Assembly (NCBI GenBank): GCA_964017155.1
Contig: OZ024866.1
Span: 27,876,105 to 27,940,104, forward strand
From: Oasisia sp. SBJ-2009
Taxonomy: Eukaryota; Annelida; Polychaeta; Sabellida; Siboglinidae
Direction of reading: 5' to 3'
DNA: 64,000 bases
The notes beneath the pieces were generated by a model. The model saw nothing but the letters and a program-made list of their open reading frames with translations. It was not told where the DNA came from and searched no databases. The translations under genes were made by a program, and so were the position numbers. Positions within the stretch are counted from its first letter, which is position 1. Each line of letters opens with the position of its first letter. Below, piece after piece: positions 21,986-34,659 of this stretch.

Positions 21986-22867
21986 AGCCTTACAAGCAGA
22001 TAATATACAAAGACAGGTGCACGAACAAGGCACAATGTAAACCAGCGAAGCAGGTAACGGTCTGGAAAATGCAACGCCAGTAAGTAACAGTCCCCACAGG
22101 ATACACCGGGAGGATACAAAGCAAGTAGCAAAGCAATGATTACATGTGGTATGATTATACATGGAAAAAAAATTGGCACAGTGTCTATTGCACTGTGCAA
22201 ATGCGTTATGTAATATATTTGAACTAATTATAAGTAAACATGAAAACAATGGAACATCATTTACCCTTTTTTTTAAATTGGTATTGTATGTATAATGTAG
22301 TAGTAATTGTAGTATGGGTAGTTGTTGTTGAAATAAATTTAATTCAAATTCAATTTAATTAAAGCAGCGCCCACGTGTCGAAGAACAGTAAAGGAGCTAC
22401 TAGTTATTTTCTGTAGCAAGAACGACCCCGCGAACACTGTGGACAGATTTCTGATTTCCTCCGTCATTTAAATGGACCCCGTCTAATAAATACTGCTGCC
22501 AGTTCGACAACACGCGTCACCCGTGATAGGACCAAAATTGTACTTATGTCATGAGATGTGGTGGCGACGAACATGTATGTATTTAAAGGGGAAGTGAAAC
22601 ACAACTATAACATTTCATATACCTAAATGTACACTATATAAGTATACATTAATGGTGACAGAAGCATATTCACTTATCAGACAAACTGGAAAAAAATATT
22701 TTTTCAGTGCCTAAATCGTCGACATTGAACACTGCGTATCGCCATCTTTATTCCAAACCGAGTGGTTTGATTACCTCCTATCTAGCCCATGCAAAATTTT
22801 GTTTTTTTTCGGTTTTCTTCGTTATTAGACATTTCTGCGCAAAAACAAAGATATGGTACCTTATTAA
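21986..22867. other. Non-coding AT-rich sequence
   Basis: No gene was recognised. It contains TTTAATTCAAATTCAATTTA near 22340, then unassigned sequence up to the piggyBac-like element. Confidence 0.5.
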
Positions 22868-23900
22868 CCCATTAGACCCCAACCGTTTAAATTGACTTGT
22901 GCTCCTGTTCCCCAAGCTGCAGCCACTGATTTCACCAATTCGGGGTGCTTGCACATTTTAAGCTGTATCTTCAAAACTACTGATTTTCTATAATTGCAAG
23001 TTGTGTTTATTTTGATGTTCATTTAATTATCTTTAAAATTGTGTAATTATGGTGTATGTTGTAAAAAAATATATTGTAATATGAAGGTGACAAACATAGA
23101 ACATTACTATTCTGGACAACAATATAGTAGAATATCACGTTTTATTCACATAAAATGTATTATAATTGTTCTATTTGCACATGCTCTGCCTTGTTTAGAC
23201 ATAGTACTATATAAATCAGTTCATTTTGTCTGAATATGGACAGGAAACACAGCTTTGCAAGACTTCTATCTTGGTTGTCATCATCCTATATGTGACGTCT
23301 GTGTCATGCCAATGTGTATGTTGACATCGTGGATCACTGGCATTTTGAAACCTGAAACAACGAAATGTCAACCATTACGAAAATTGACAATGTTACCTAA
23401 TGATTTGTTATAATAAAACACCTAATTGTCATATATCACGACATAATCAACAGTTTCGGTGCTAAAAATCCGACTGGTGTTCACCCAACTTGGACAACGA
23501 AACATAAACAAAGCTCCGATCATTCATTTTATCGCTCATTCAGTTGTATTTCGAACGTAATGTAACCTTACCTTCAGTTCAATGCCAGAAGTGTCCAAAT
23601 CCAACGATATATAAGCACAAACTTAATCAGTAGTAAACAGCTACGATGTCCAAGACGCCGCCATTTTTGGAGATCCACAGATGATGAACTTCAATCACGA
23701 AAAACTCGAATTTTTTCAATGTGAACCCATGTCAAAATTACCCAGGATTCATAGCTAAGATATCAAGGAATCAGTGGGAATTAGTCTCATACGTATCCGC
23801 AAGATGGTGCCACCGCTAGAGGCTTTTTCCGTGTCGGACGCTTTCGGGCGCTCTGGGGAGGAGCGACCCGGACGCTTTCGGACGCGTGGGGTCTAATGGG
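22868..23900. mobile_element. piggyBac-like non-autonomous element
   Basis: The left end is TTAA|CCCATTAGACCCCA (TTAA at 22864-22867). The right end is TGGGGTCTAATGGG|TTAT. The 14-bp terminal inverted repeats are perfect, start with CCC and abut TTAA/TTAT; this fits piggyBac, whose target is TTAA, with one base changed on the right. The right subterminal region has GGACGCTTTCGGACGCGT and a related GACGCTTTCGGGCGC. No transposase frame exists in the 1,033 bp. The superfamily is inferred from ends and target only. Confidence 0.65.
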
Positions 23901-23904
23901 TTAT

Positions 23905-25230
23905 ACACGAAAGGGGTCCTATGTGTCAACAAATAATATTTATTTGCATTCGAAATAAAAAGGTGGAATTAAATGTCAACGATTTTTAACCAATGAAAAT
24001 ATTCCTTATTCCCGACAGCAGAATTGACAGACTTCAAGGGGCGGGGCTACCGAACGGCAGGTCAACCGGGACTATTTTTTACTTTTGTTGACAAATATGT
24101 CGGAAGTGTTTTGCATTACAGTCAGAGGAAACGCTAGTTGCTAGTGATCTTGGATAAATCACAGTAGAAATGGATCCGACAGAGGAAGCATCTGTAGCAT
24201 AAGTGAGAGGTTGACACACGTGCTTCAACCAGCGTGCGAGCCGAGGTACGAGGCGTTAAACCCGGCCCGCCGAGACGGCGAGAGACTCAGTCTCAGGACA
24301 GAGGTTCGCCATTTTTATGGAATCGATGATCTTGGACTTTGGGATCAACGGTGCTGAAGTCTGAACAGTGAATAATTATGATGTTTGTGTGAATACTGCG
24401 TCCCAATGTCGACGGACATGTTGTTGAGAGATGGCTTGCCCGACCGTGCTGACAGATGCTTGCATGAGTCATGACTAACCACGAAAACTGTCGATGTTGG
24501 GAGTATCGGACTGCTGTCGATGTGCGATTTGCCTGGAGACTCGTTCGTTCGACCAATATAGCTAGTAGGTAAGTACTTACTAATACGTAGTTCAACATGT
24601 ATCGAAAAATAATTTAACAATTCAAACCTAAATAGAGCAATTATACTTGTATGGCTACACATATTAAATTTAAAAAAATCTATCTTCAAATTCGTAATGT
24701 AAAAAATGTTACAAACTTACTTTTTGTTTTTTACCAGATGTTACATGATCATGATGATGTGTGCATCCTTTTAATATATAATTATTTAATTTCCAATTTA
24801 AAAGTGCTAATACAATTTGTTAAATTTATGTAAAATAATGTCATTTGGATATGTGTGCCGCTGTGCAATTTATAATAGTCTGAATAATAAATAGATTTGT
24901 AATAAGGAATTCAATTCAATGTGCAATTCACATGAGAATATTGAAGTGAAGTATTAATGTATTGTATTCAATGTATTGGATATGTGCGGGTGTGTACGTC
25001 ATGACATATGTAGTCTTACAATCATAAAATTCATGTGTTTGCAAAATACTGTAACAAAATTACATAACAATCGTTTGTTTGTGAAATGCTGTGAGCATTT
25101 TATTACAGTATTTCATAAACAAATCAACCAAAGCGTTGACTTTGCAATGTGATATTGATGAATTACACAGTTTTGCCATTTACTAATTAATTATAAGATA
25201 ATGATTGTTTACTATTACTATAAATCAATT
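23905..25230. other. Non-coding stretch with a GC-box promoter-like segment
   Basis: GGGGCGGGGC at about 24039 lies in a locally GC-richer area (24030-24300). It is followed by short + strand frames starting ATG at 24096 and 24171, neither of which is recognisable. From 24600 to 25230 the sequence is AT-rich and featureless. A promoter or first non-coding exon is possible but unproven. Confidence 0.35.
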
Positions 25231-25231
25231 G

Positions 25232-25825
25232 TCAGAATGTATCGGTTAGCTGCATATCATGACTGCACATGTTCAATGGGATGCTTCCAAGCGGCAGCAG
25301 ACAAGTTATGCCAGTCAGGGTGTTTTGCAGGTGCAAAAAAGGGAAATTATTTGTTTCTTGTAAACAACAACACTTTCTCTGTTTCTCATTAGTGTCAGAA
25401 CTGCTTGATTCATCATCAGTGATATCGCTGTCACCCGCTACGACATATTCTGCATAACTCTCTTCAGTCTTTTCCTTCTGACTGTTGCAGACAGAATGAT
25501 CTGAAGATGGCGACAGTGACACTGGGACATCCGAAGTGTCATCCACATTGATAGGACTGCCATGGTCGAAGAAGGAATGCAGGACTGCGACAACAACTTC
25601 GCATACCCATGGTCATGATGAATATTCAATGGAACAACAATATCATCTATATTAATTACTGCATCGATAAAGTATCCCATTGGCGACATAATCACTGGCT
25701 CTGTTTGAGTTTGACACTACGAGTTAATGGCATTGCAATGTGACATCCATACTGCCATGAGGGACAATGTCATATGGTGCACTGAATCCTTTGAAAGTTG
25801 TGCTATGTATTTGTGAATCCTCCAT
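25232..25825 (-). pseudogene. Downstream exon(s), probably of the THAP gene, with frame breaks
   Basis: On the minus strand TTTCTTTCAG precedes ATGGAGGATTC at 25825. The reading includes FKGFSAPYDIVPHGSMDVTL. After stops and frame changes the reading resumes as PVIMSPMGYFIDAVINIDDI and then, in another frame, as VVVAVLHSFFDHGSPINVDD. It ends in an acidic Ser-rich stretch, VAGDSDITDDESSSSDTNEK. Coding bias is good in each piece, but the frame switches at about 25610 and 25720. The upstream THAP exon ends in phase 0 and this exon can continue in phase 0. Either the gene is decaying or the assembly has small indels. Confidence 0.5.
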
Positions 25826-27232
25826 CTGAAAGAATGATACATATGTAAGATGGTATGTATCTTCTGTGATATACATATAAATAATATTGTTTTGTCATCT
25901 TTTGTTTTCTCGTTGCAATACCTACATCATAAAAAATTAAAACAGAATAAATCAACTTGTAATTGGCATTTCGGAAAGTGTCCAGGATATAATTTTGTGT
26001 AGATGCATCTGTGGATATTGTAACTGTGCATGAGAAATCTAAATTTGATTGAATTATTCCACAGGCCCTGTATGGTCCTCCAGGATCCCCCAAACTATTT
26101 TCCCCCAAATGTTAAACAAATCTACTTTTGCATGGCTGTTGCATGTGGTGGAGCTGCTGTACACAAGAAATCTGTATTTTATTGCATCATTCTAAGGGCC
26201 TCCAAAACAAAAAGTAATGCTGGTGATTTGGTTTTTGAGAGTGTCCCTTGAAATCACATCTCAAACCCCATATCAGTTTTGTGGATTGGGTATCTGCTTT
26301 GTGGCTTGTCTGCTACTGCTAGCCAGGATCACTGGTCAACTTGATCTCAATGGGACCAGTGGACAGTGGGCTGACCAGGGTGTTGTGTTTCAACCAGGGA
26401 ACATTCATGCAATAAATAGAACATTGCCTTTTCAATGGTGCATTCTGTGCAGATTCCATTATGCGACTAACCTTCCTGGCATATTTTAATATGTATGTAT
26501 TCCGAGTCATTCAGACATTCTTTTCACTCTTGCTGGGAAACACAAGACAGTACTAAGATTGTGATCTTATTGCCTAATCTGCACTAGGCTGTTAATGGCA
26601 ATTAGTAACAGCAGACCTCTGTTGTACTTTGATAATGATGTTTACAACCCTTGCATGTAATAATGCAGGCTATGTGCTAATGTAAGGTTCCAAATGTTTT
26701 TCACCCATGTAACTATTAATTTTAATCATGGGATCAGTGATATTACTAGCTACTGTCTGGCGACTATTCTGACCCCCAACTAAAAAAAGGTGTGCTTGTT
26801 TGTCACTTGGAAAGCAAAACTGCAGATTCTTAAAGGTGAGATCCACATTTGGGTGCATAATGTTTTGCGGGATAAAAACCGTCGTCTTTGATTATTTATA
26901 AATGTATTAATCTGTGATTTTTTAAATATCGGATACTAGTGATATTCTACGGATATTTTATGATGACACTCTTAATATGCCTAAATTAAAATACTAAATG
27001 TGTTCCCAAGTAATATTTCCAACTGACTTGTGTTATGATGGGTAGTGTCATTGGATAGACACATTAACATACATAATAGTGACATTATGTTAAGTGTGAT
27101 TGATTCTGTAGCATGTTTTATTGTTGTTATACTCATTATTTTATAGAAGTTGTGAGTTGCACACATGTACAGATGTTACCAGAAATAAATACAATGATAC
27201 CATAATCACAATGACAATAATATTTCATTAAC
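25826..27232. other. Presumed intron of the THAP gene
   Basis: The region is bounded by the minus-strand donor at 27232 and the acceptor at 25826. No further exon was recognised inside. Short open frames (for example 26030-26489) lack similarity to anything I know. Confidence 0.4.
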
Positions 27233-27675
27233 CTGCATGGCTGCTGCTCGCGCCAATCTGGTGTCCAATAGCTTCTGCTTCTTGGCTGATTTTGCCAATG
27301 AGAAATCAGTAGAGCCAAAGGTGTATGCGGAAAAATCGATCACAGATGGAACCGCATCTTTGACCAAGAATGATGTTTTTTTTTTACCAAGTGTCCTTGT
27401 TCATCATAGGTGTCTTTTGTTTTGTAATCGCCATCCACAAAATGATCACTGCAGACTCTCGCTGATTTAGCAGATGGGGGAGACGCCAACTTCAGTTTCT
27501 GCAGCCATCTTTTCTGTTGCGATTCATTTGTTGGAAGTCTATGGAAAGTTTTTTCCTTACACCTATAGTACCAGTTTGTACATCCTGGAGCCATGCAGTG
27601 CACTCCATGCTTTTTCTTTTCTTTATCTCCATTCTTGTCGGACATTTTCCCAGGTGATGCTGCTGCTTCAGTCAT
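27233..27675 (-). CDS. THAP-domain zinc-finger protein, first coding exon, frame break at A10
   Basis: The start Met is at 27675. The THAP (C2CH) zinc finger is visible: HCMAPGC gives the first two Cys, then FHRLPTNESQQKRWLQKLKL, and RVCSDHF gives the last Cys and His. THAP domains bind DNA; many THAP proteins are transcription factors or come from P-element-like transposases. The AVPxxF-like box that closes the domain (LVKDAVPSVIDF) is encoded just downstream, but one frame away, across a run of ten A (27376-27385). After it, SAKKQKLLDTRLARAAAMQ ends at a good donor (CAG|GTTAAT) at 27233. The open frame alone stops at 27340. A homopolymer indel, real or from assembly, is the simplest explanation. 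Confidence 0.82.
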
Positions 27676-30660
27676 ATTGAATCAATGAGTGGGACAGTGT
27701 ATTCAGGCTAGATGCCCACATGGGGAAGAGGGGATTGTACTAGCCCTCCACCCCCCCCCCCCACCCCCACAGTGGCATCCCCCATTGCCAGTGGTGGTAG
27801 TTGTGTAATCATGTAATTACAAGGTGATAAGGGTTTGTATGTGTGGATTTTAGACCCCATGGTTGTTGTGATACTTCTATAATTACATTATGAACACAAT
27901 GTTATAGTCTTGCAAATTGTGTGTTGTATTTATTTTTCATGACTGAGATGCATAGTCACCACAGAGTTAGATGATTAATCTTTCCCTTATGGTTGAGGGT
28001 AGTGATCTGGACATTTCCCCCTGGGTTCCCAACACAGAGAGTGGTGTAGTGGCTGTAGCCTCCACATTAGTCATTAGGGGAAGGGTTGTGACCTGGAAAT
28101 GAGTTTCACCTGAGGTCAATACCCCAGGTGGATTATCCGACAAAAAATAAATACGGTTATTTCCTGTGTAGCTGACACAAACAGGATCTGGCACCTTTCC
28201 ACATGTGAGAATCTCAGTTATATAATATAGCTTAGATAATAGCCTATAGGAACATGGTCCAATGCCATTAATTTTTGGAAATTAACAGTTTTAAAACAGT
28301 ACAGTCATGAATGACCAAACAATGTATGTTGGCTTAATTAAGCACCAAAACAATTTTTAATAATGTTACTAATATAACAAAAAAGTGACATTTTCATATT
28401 CATTGAAGAACTTATTGAAAATATTGCCAGTGAGCATTCTGGTAACAGAAAATGTTGAAAACACTGTTGAAAGCACTCATAATATGTCACTGTTTTGTGG
28501 TTTTGCCCTGCCAGCTTTAGTTATTTATTAGGGTGTACATACAATAAATAACAGTAAAAGAAATCACAGAAAAAAATTATAGTTTTCCCTAGGAAAGTCA
28601 CAGGAAATAAGGTCACAAAATAATGTTATTCAGACACTGTCTTGTTAATACAAAGGTTTGGTCTTGCATACACGAGCACCATAACATCTTTTCATTCTTT
28701 GACAATAGAAGAAATAAGATAGCAAAATAATGTCATTGTGGCACAGATCACTATAGACTGCCTTTTTTACACAATCGTAGCAATGATGACAGACCTAGCT
28801 AACAACCAAGTTGATTTGGGTTCTCCCTTTAACACCAGTATCACCACAGACTGCCCTGTCTTGCTGAGTGATGTTTGAACAACTCCCAAGGAGACCTACT
28901 TAATTATTTGGGATACCTGGCTTAGACAAAGGGCTTGCTTATCTGAGCCAGACCTTCTCTAACCCACAAAGGCAATTAGCAGGCTGGTGGTGTCCAGTTT
29001 TACTGCCCAGTACCCACAGTGCTAATCTCTGTAAATATTACTAAGCAAGGCCTGAATGAGCTCACATTGGCATTGCTGACTCTTAGCAGAAACTTTTCAT
29101 TTCTTGATAACCATGTCCAATGTATTTATCATGACATTTGTTACAAGACATTGGCTGTAATATATTAATAAGTATTTAATAACAAAAGTAAAACAATTCT
29201 TGAGGGGTTTTAACACAAATGTTCCGTAATGGCTGGTGTCTATTTAATGTATAATATATTAATGAGTAATGAAAATGTCTGGCAGGATATTCAATTACCC
29301 AATGTGGTAAGCTGGGGTGCCATTTCCTTCCCTCAAGCAAATATTTCTTATCACTTTGCACCACCACTGAGGCACTGGCACAATAGCAGGCCTTAGCAGT
29401 TGCCATCTAGCAGGGCTGGTTACAACAGGGCAAGGGGCATGGAAGCCAAGATCAAAAGACAGGCAGGCCACAGCAAGAGGCCTGTTGTTGCTTATTGCAG
29501 CAAGGTCCAGAGGTCAGAGGTGACAACTGACTACCTGTTAGTAGTAAAGCGCTTTGGTCCTAACGACTGGACACTGAGCTATATAAAAACTTGCCTTTAG
29601 TGGATATTAGCTTAACTTGTATGATCAGTGTTGTCATGGTGAATGACTAAAGTGACTTCCAACATAATTATTTCAGTCTGACTGAAAAAAATTGGTTGAT
29701 TGAATTTCAAGTAATTAAATGGTTACAAAAAGCAAGGTGAATATAAAATATAACTAGCCATATATTAATTTATATACCCAATTAAAAGTATTTTAATCAA
29801 TAAAATAATGAAATTGAGTTAATAAAATTAATTAAGAAAATTCAATAAGGATTAGTTATTTTTAATTATTCCATGTTATGTTCAATCTGTTATAGGCTGA
29901 TTTTTGAATGAAAAATTATGCGGGCCGAACTGCGGGGCGGGGCGGGCTATGACGTGGCAATATTTGTGCCGTTTCGTTTCAATAAACATATATTTAACTG
30001 ATTCTACATACTTAATACATTCCTGTCATGACTGATTGACTGTTGTTGACGAGTGTTGCTTTGCAAAACGTCTTACGTATGTAGCCGACATTTAAAAAAT
30101 ATTATTTTGAAAAAGGTTATTTCCCCCACCGGCGACTGCTTATGTCGATATAATATATACTCGTAGACGTAGGAACTCTAACTCTATCTACCAACCGTGG
30201 CACAATGCCGCTGGTTGCTAGGACTAGGTACAGCTTGCCGGCGAAGAAACGTCAACGACCGAGTGTTCTAGACTAAATCTGTGGATTATATAAATTGCAA
30301 ATGATATACAACTATCCACACATATATGTACTTTATTATGTTCACATTTCTCATTATATTTAAACTTCGCTAAGATCACATTCGTGTATTATGCAGACAG
30401 TGAAATACAACCGTGGGACTAAATTGTCGTCGTAACGATACATGACTGAACTCGTGAGTGCCGAGTCGCCTTGGTAACAACAAGCTGTCATTTCCTACGC
30501 GCCGAATCGCCTTCCAAATAAGGAAATCATGTCCGGTTTTCCTATCGAGTTCGACGAACTTTACTTCGTCGCTGCGTACTTATTTGCAAGCAAATCGATC
30601 AAACACGGACCTGTTGCTCTGATCGAAACTTATGTTTTGATGTTCAGTGTCTCTTTGTGT
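27676..30660. other. Non-coding sequence upstream of the THAP exon
   Basis: It includes a C-rich tract (27748-27770). At 29540-29590, TAAAGCGCTTTGGTC...GAGCTATATAAA resembles a SINE 3' end. A GC-rich promoter-like motif GGGGCGGGGCGGGC is at about 29935, with TGACGTGG beside it. The frames at 27967-28194 and 29400-29600 are not recognisable. The rest is AT-rich. Confidence 0.4.
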
Positions 30661-30679
30661 TCGTCACGTTTGCAATTAG

Positions 30680-30812
30680 GCTTGCATTCGGCGTTTGAAA
30701 GTGACCACCGCAGACTCTTGTCGAACTTGCCGCCGGCGGACACGCCAACTTCATCATGTTTAACCTGCTTTTTCTGCAGGAATCCTTTCGTGGAAGTATG
30801 TGAAAGTTGCTT
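30680..30812 (-). pseudogene. Second THAP-domain relic
   Basis: Minus-strand reading FHILPRKDSCRKSRLNMMKL, continuing ACPPAASSTRVCGGHF, aligns residue by residue with FHRLPTNESQQKRWLQKLKL...ASPPSAKSARVCSDHF of the exon at 27.5 kb. The final Cys-x2-His pair is kept. The first Cys pair would lie in an upstream exon that was not found. A stop follows soon after. It lies 3 kb upstream of, and in the same orientation as, the other THAP exon, which suggests local duplication and decay. The + strand frame at 30529-30858 is its shadow. Confidence 0.65.
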
Positions 30813-30869
30813 GCTAACAATCATAATATATCTATTAGCCATACAGTGCATTAAATAGTTTAATTATGT

Positions 30870-31574
30870 TTGTTTTAATGCGTTTGGCCCGTTTTTGTGA
30901 GAGCTATGCTGCGTTGCCTATTGACTCGCGGCTTCCGCGATTGTAAACAACGCGGCAATCAAACCGGAAACGCCGCTCAGAAGCCCTAGGCAATATGGCA
31001 GCGCCCTGTGTTGAAAGTAGCTCAGTTTAAAAAATTATTAAAAATATACCGTGACGCTGTGCTTGTCAAATCATAGTGACAAGTGCTGTAAATTATATGT
31101 TCTTATGTTTGGGCTGTGGTTGTTCAGCCGCTTCAGTCCCCCTTTAAGATATAGGAAGACACGGGTATTAAACTCATCATCGAGGCGATAGAGAGAAATG
31201 TCAGAATCGCGGTAAAACATATGGGAAATAACCACTGCCACCAGTGAGATATGACGGGGAAAGTATCACGTTATCGCCCACATCAACAATATAGAATACA
31301 GGGAGGGGTAGTCAATAAGTGGTGCCAAAGTCAAATAAAAACGACATCCCGATTGGCACTTATAATATCCCGGGTTAGGGAGTATAGCCAAAGCCCCGTT
31401 AACTCCCCTCTCAAAAGAAAGATAGCTTGATATCGCTCATCCAGAGCGAGGTTCATGGACCGATGCGATGGTCGAAGACGCCCGAGGCGAACAAAGGATT
31501 AACGCACAACATCGATGTTAATCATCGCCATTAGTGCGATTCGCACGGGCAGTGACAACATAAACGGTCAAAAA
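30870..31574. other. Unassigned sequence
   Basis: A GC-rich patch (30890-31010) is followed by sequence without recognisable genes. From about 31130 the composition resembles the 16-20 kb repeat block. Confidence 0.4.
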
Positions 31575-31925
<351 letters not shown>

Positions 31926-32036
31926 CACATGTTACATCAGCGTTCGGCGTGTTTGTAGACACGATCCTGATGCCTGATGATATTCCATGGGTCAGCAAAT
32001 AGAGGTGTGAATAGATGCCGGCCGAAACAAGAAACA

Positions 32037-32041
<5 letters not shown>

Positions 32042-32114
<73 letters not shown>
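32042..32114. repeat. (AT)n microsatellite
   Basis: About 36 AT dinucleotides, 120 bp from the previous tract. GATGCCGGCCGAAACAA before it and GATGCGGCCGGCCGAAACAA after it are near-copies, so the tract sits inside a small duplication. Confidence 0.97.
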
Positions 32115-32117
<3 letters not shown>

Positions 32118-32589
32118 ATAAACATAGTGAATAGTGAATAGATGCGGCCGGCCGAAACAAAAGACAAGTTGCTGCGCTGATCGAAGCGACATCGGTCGCT
32201 GGCACTCCCGTATATGTTGTGTAATTTTGTACCGGGCGACGTTCGTGGGGCGTGGCAGAGACTGGCTGTCAGAGCACGCGTGGCTGTCCGTCGAACGATC
32301 ATGGGATGTGACGAATATGTTGCGCCGTGCAAGTCAAACTCGAACGCAGCGCATTTAACATGTTCTAAGCTGATGCAGTTCTAAGTAATGGTTTAATTAA
32401 GTAATGGTTTAATTGGAAAGAAATGATCTTACTAATAACATTGAAAGTCGTCGAAATGGCATCGATTGATGGCTTGTCTCTTCAAATAAATTACCCGGAC
32501 GTGAACCAGCACCATGACATTTAAGGTGGGTAAAGACGGAAAAGAACTAGATGCTCTTTGAGGTGTATACCCAGCCAATGCACTGCTAA

Positions 32590-33590
32590 GAAGTTCCTCC
32601 TGGCGTTATGAAATATTATGTGTGGGTAGTATTCTTCTTATTGTATTTTAAATAGCAGTATTTTGTGAAGCGCCATAACCAATTATGGATGTGGCGTAAA
32701 TAAAATATTATTATATTATAATAAAACTTATAATTCCTGCAAATCATAGTGATGATAATAATGAATTATTACTATGTTATTTACAATTAATTAAACTATT
32801 TTGCGCGAGCGAATGCAGTAAGTAAAGTTTATAAATATTCGCGCGCACAAACGTGCCATCTAATGGCATTTTGTGTAAGGCTAACTTATTTTAGCGCGTT
32901 TACGGTATCGGGCAGCGGCAGACGAAATTGCCGTCGACATCTGCGTGTTTGTTTTATGGATTTTCTTCGTTAGAGGAATGCAACTGGTTTTATTTTATAA
33001 CGTAGTGTATGTATATGTATGTAAGACAAGTGAGGAGAAGTTTGGCGGCTGCTGCTGCTGGCGGTCGTTTTCATAGTTAGGTCAATCCAACCCGGTCGCC
33101 TGGCATCCGCGCTGTGTCTGTGACTGTCCCAACGGATCGACTGGACCACTGTTTCAGTTCTGGTCAATTCAAAGGGTAACAAAAAGACAGCTTACTGGTA
33201 CTGTCTTTCACTGTACTATTGCTACAAGCGTATGATTAATCGTGTGGCATATTGCTGTCGCGATTTTGTTGTAAACCGACGTAAGGCACTTTTAGCGAAC
33301 CGGTTGGCTCTCTGTTATGACAGCTGAACCAACAGACGACTCCGCGACGTATTACTTTTCCAAAGTGCAGATAAAAGCTGGGTTGTGATTGGTTGCAAGG
33401 ACCAAGATGGGCCCGTTCATGGTGTCGGTGATTTAGCTAGATTTTCCCACTTTAAGACCACTTTCTGAGGAAACCACTAATGTGAAAAAATTGATTGTAG
33501 ATGCAAATGATTAGCTTGTGTAAACTCTTTTAGGTGCATAACACCAAACTGTTGCCCTTTTTTCACTTTAAATGGCACTAGTTTTTTAAC
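32590..33590 (+). mobile_element. Foldback element, copy B (right half)
   Basis: It matches 9950-10070 and 10240-11060 of copy A in the same orientation. Shared segments include GTGAAGCGCCA-AA-CAATTATG, the arm with GTTTGGCGGCTG, and the terminus AGGTGCATAACACCAAACTG plus T-run and CACTTTAA. The left arm is missing. Confidence 0.85.
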
Positions 33591-33759
33591 GTTATGACTA
33601 TGGTCGAAGGTGTAATATTGAAAAAAATTATGTTACGGCCCTGATCTGACCCACCATTTTTACGGAGGTTGTGTTTTCAACGTAATAGGAAGCGTCATTT
33701 TAACGGAAGTAATGGTTTGCACTTAACATAATACTGACCTAGTCTCGTGTGTACTGGTT

Positions 33760-34560
33760 GCGCAACGACACATGTAAGTGACCTAGGTCGAGAACGTGAC
33801 CGTTGTTTGTAACCTATATTCTGGGCATGGTAGCGACGTGTGAACTACAATGTAGTATTGGTGGAAGAAATTCTATGTGACCATACATACGGGACAACTC
33901 GCATGCGCATGCACGGTATATATAAGTTGCCTACTCGGAGAACGTAACCTGTTTGTGTAACCTACATTCTGGATATGGTAGCGACGTGTGAACTACAATT
34001 TTGAATTGGTGGAAGCAAGTCAATGTGACCTACATACGGGACAACAGGCATGCGCACGCATGACATATGTAAGTTGGCTACGTGGAGAACTTGACCTGTC
34101 TAACCTTGATACTGGACATGGTAGCGACGCGTGAACTAAAATGTTGTATTGGTGGAAGACTTTGTGCGACCTACATACTGGACAACACGCATGCGCATTG
34201 CACGACATATGCATGTTGCATACGTGCAGAACGTGAACGGTTTGTCCTACGTACTTGACATGGTAGCGATGCGTGAGCTAAAATGTTATATTGGTGGAAT
34301 ACTTGTGTGACCCACATACTAGACAACACGCATGCGCACGCACTACATATGCAAGTTGCTTACGTAAAGTATGTGACCAGTGTGTGCAACCTAGATTCTG
34401 GACATGGTAGCGACGTGTGAACTACAATTTTGTATTGGTGGAAGAAAATAAATTCTATATGACCTCCATACAGGACTACACGCATGCGCATTGCACGACA
34501 TATGTAAGTTGCAGAACGTGACCGGTGCATGCTACATACTGGACATGTAGTGAGACCCGC
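33760..34560. repeat. About 144-bp tandem repeat, 5-6 copies
   Basis: GGTAGCGACG-GTGAACTA recurs at 33829, 33977, 34120, 34262 and 34406, a spacing of 142-148. Each unit also has ACTGGACA/TTCTGGA and CGCATGCGCA with GACATATG-AAGTTG. The units are diverged and contain many small indels. Confidence 0.92.
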
Positions 34561-34645
34561 CATATGAATAAACGTGTCCATACTTGAGAACGTACCGCCA
34601 CTACGTGACAGATACAATGTATTACATTGTTTTTATTTACTGCTT

Positions 34646-34659
34646 GTTGCCTAGCAACC
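34646..34659. promoter_or_regulatory. RFX/X-box-like palindrome
   Basis: GTTGCCTAGCAACC is an inverted repeat (GTTGC...GCAAC) matching the form of RFX X-boxes found upstream of ciliary genes. No gene start was recognised beside it, so function is only a possibility. Confidence 0.3.

Noticed and set aside
30529..30858. + strand ORF of 109 residues as a gene
   Set aside because: It is the shadow of the THAP relic read on the minus strand; no known domain on the plus strand.
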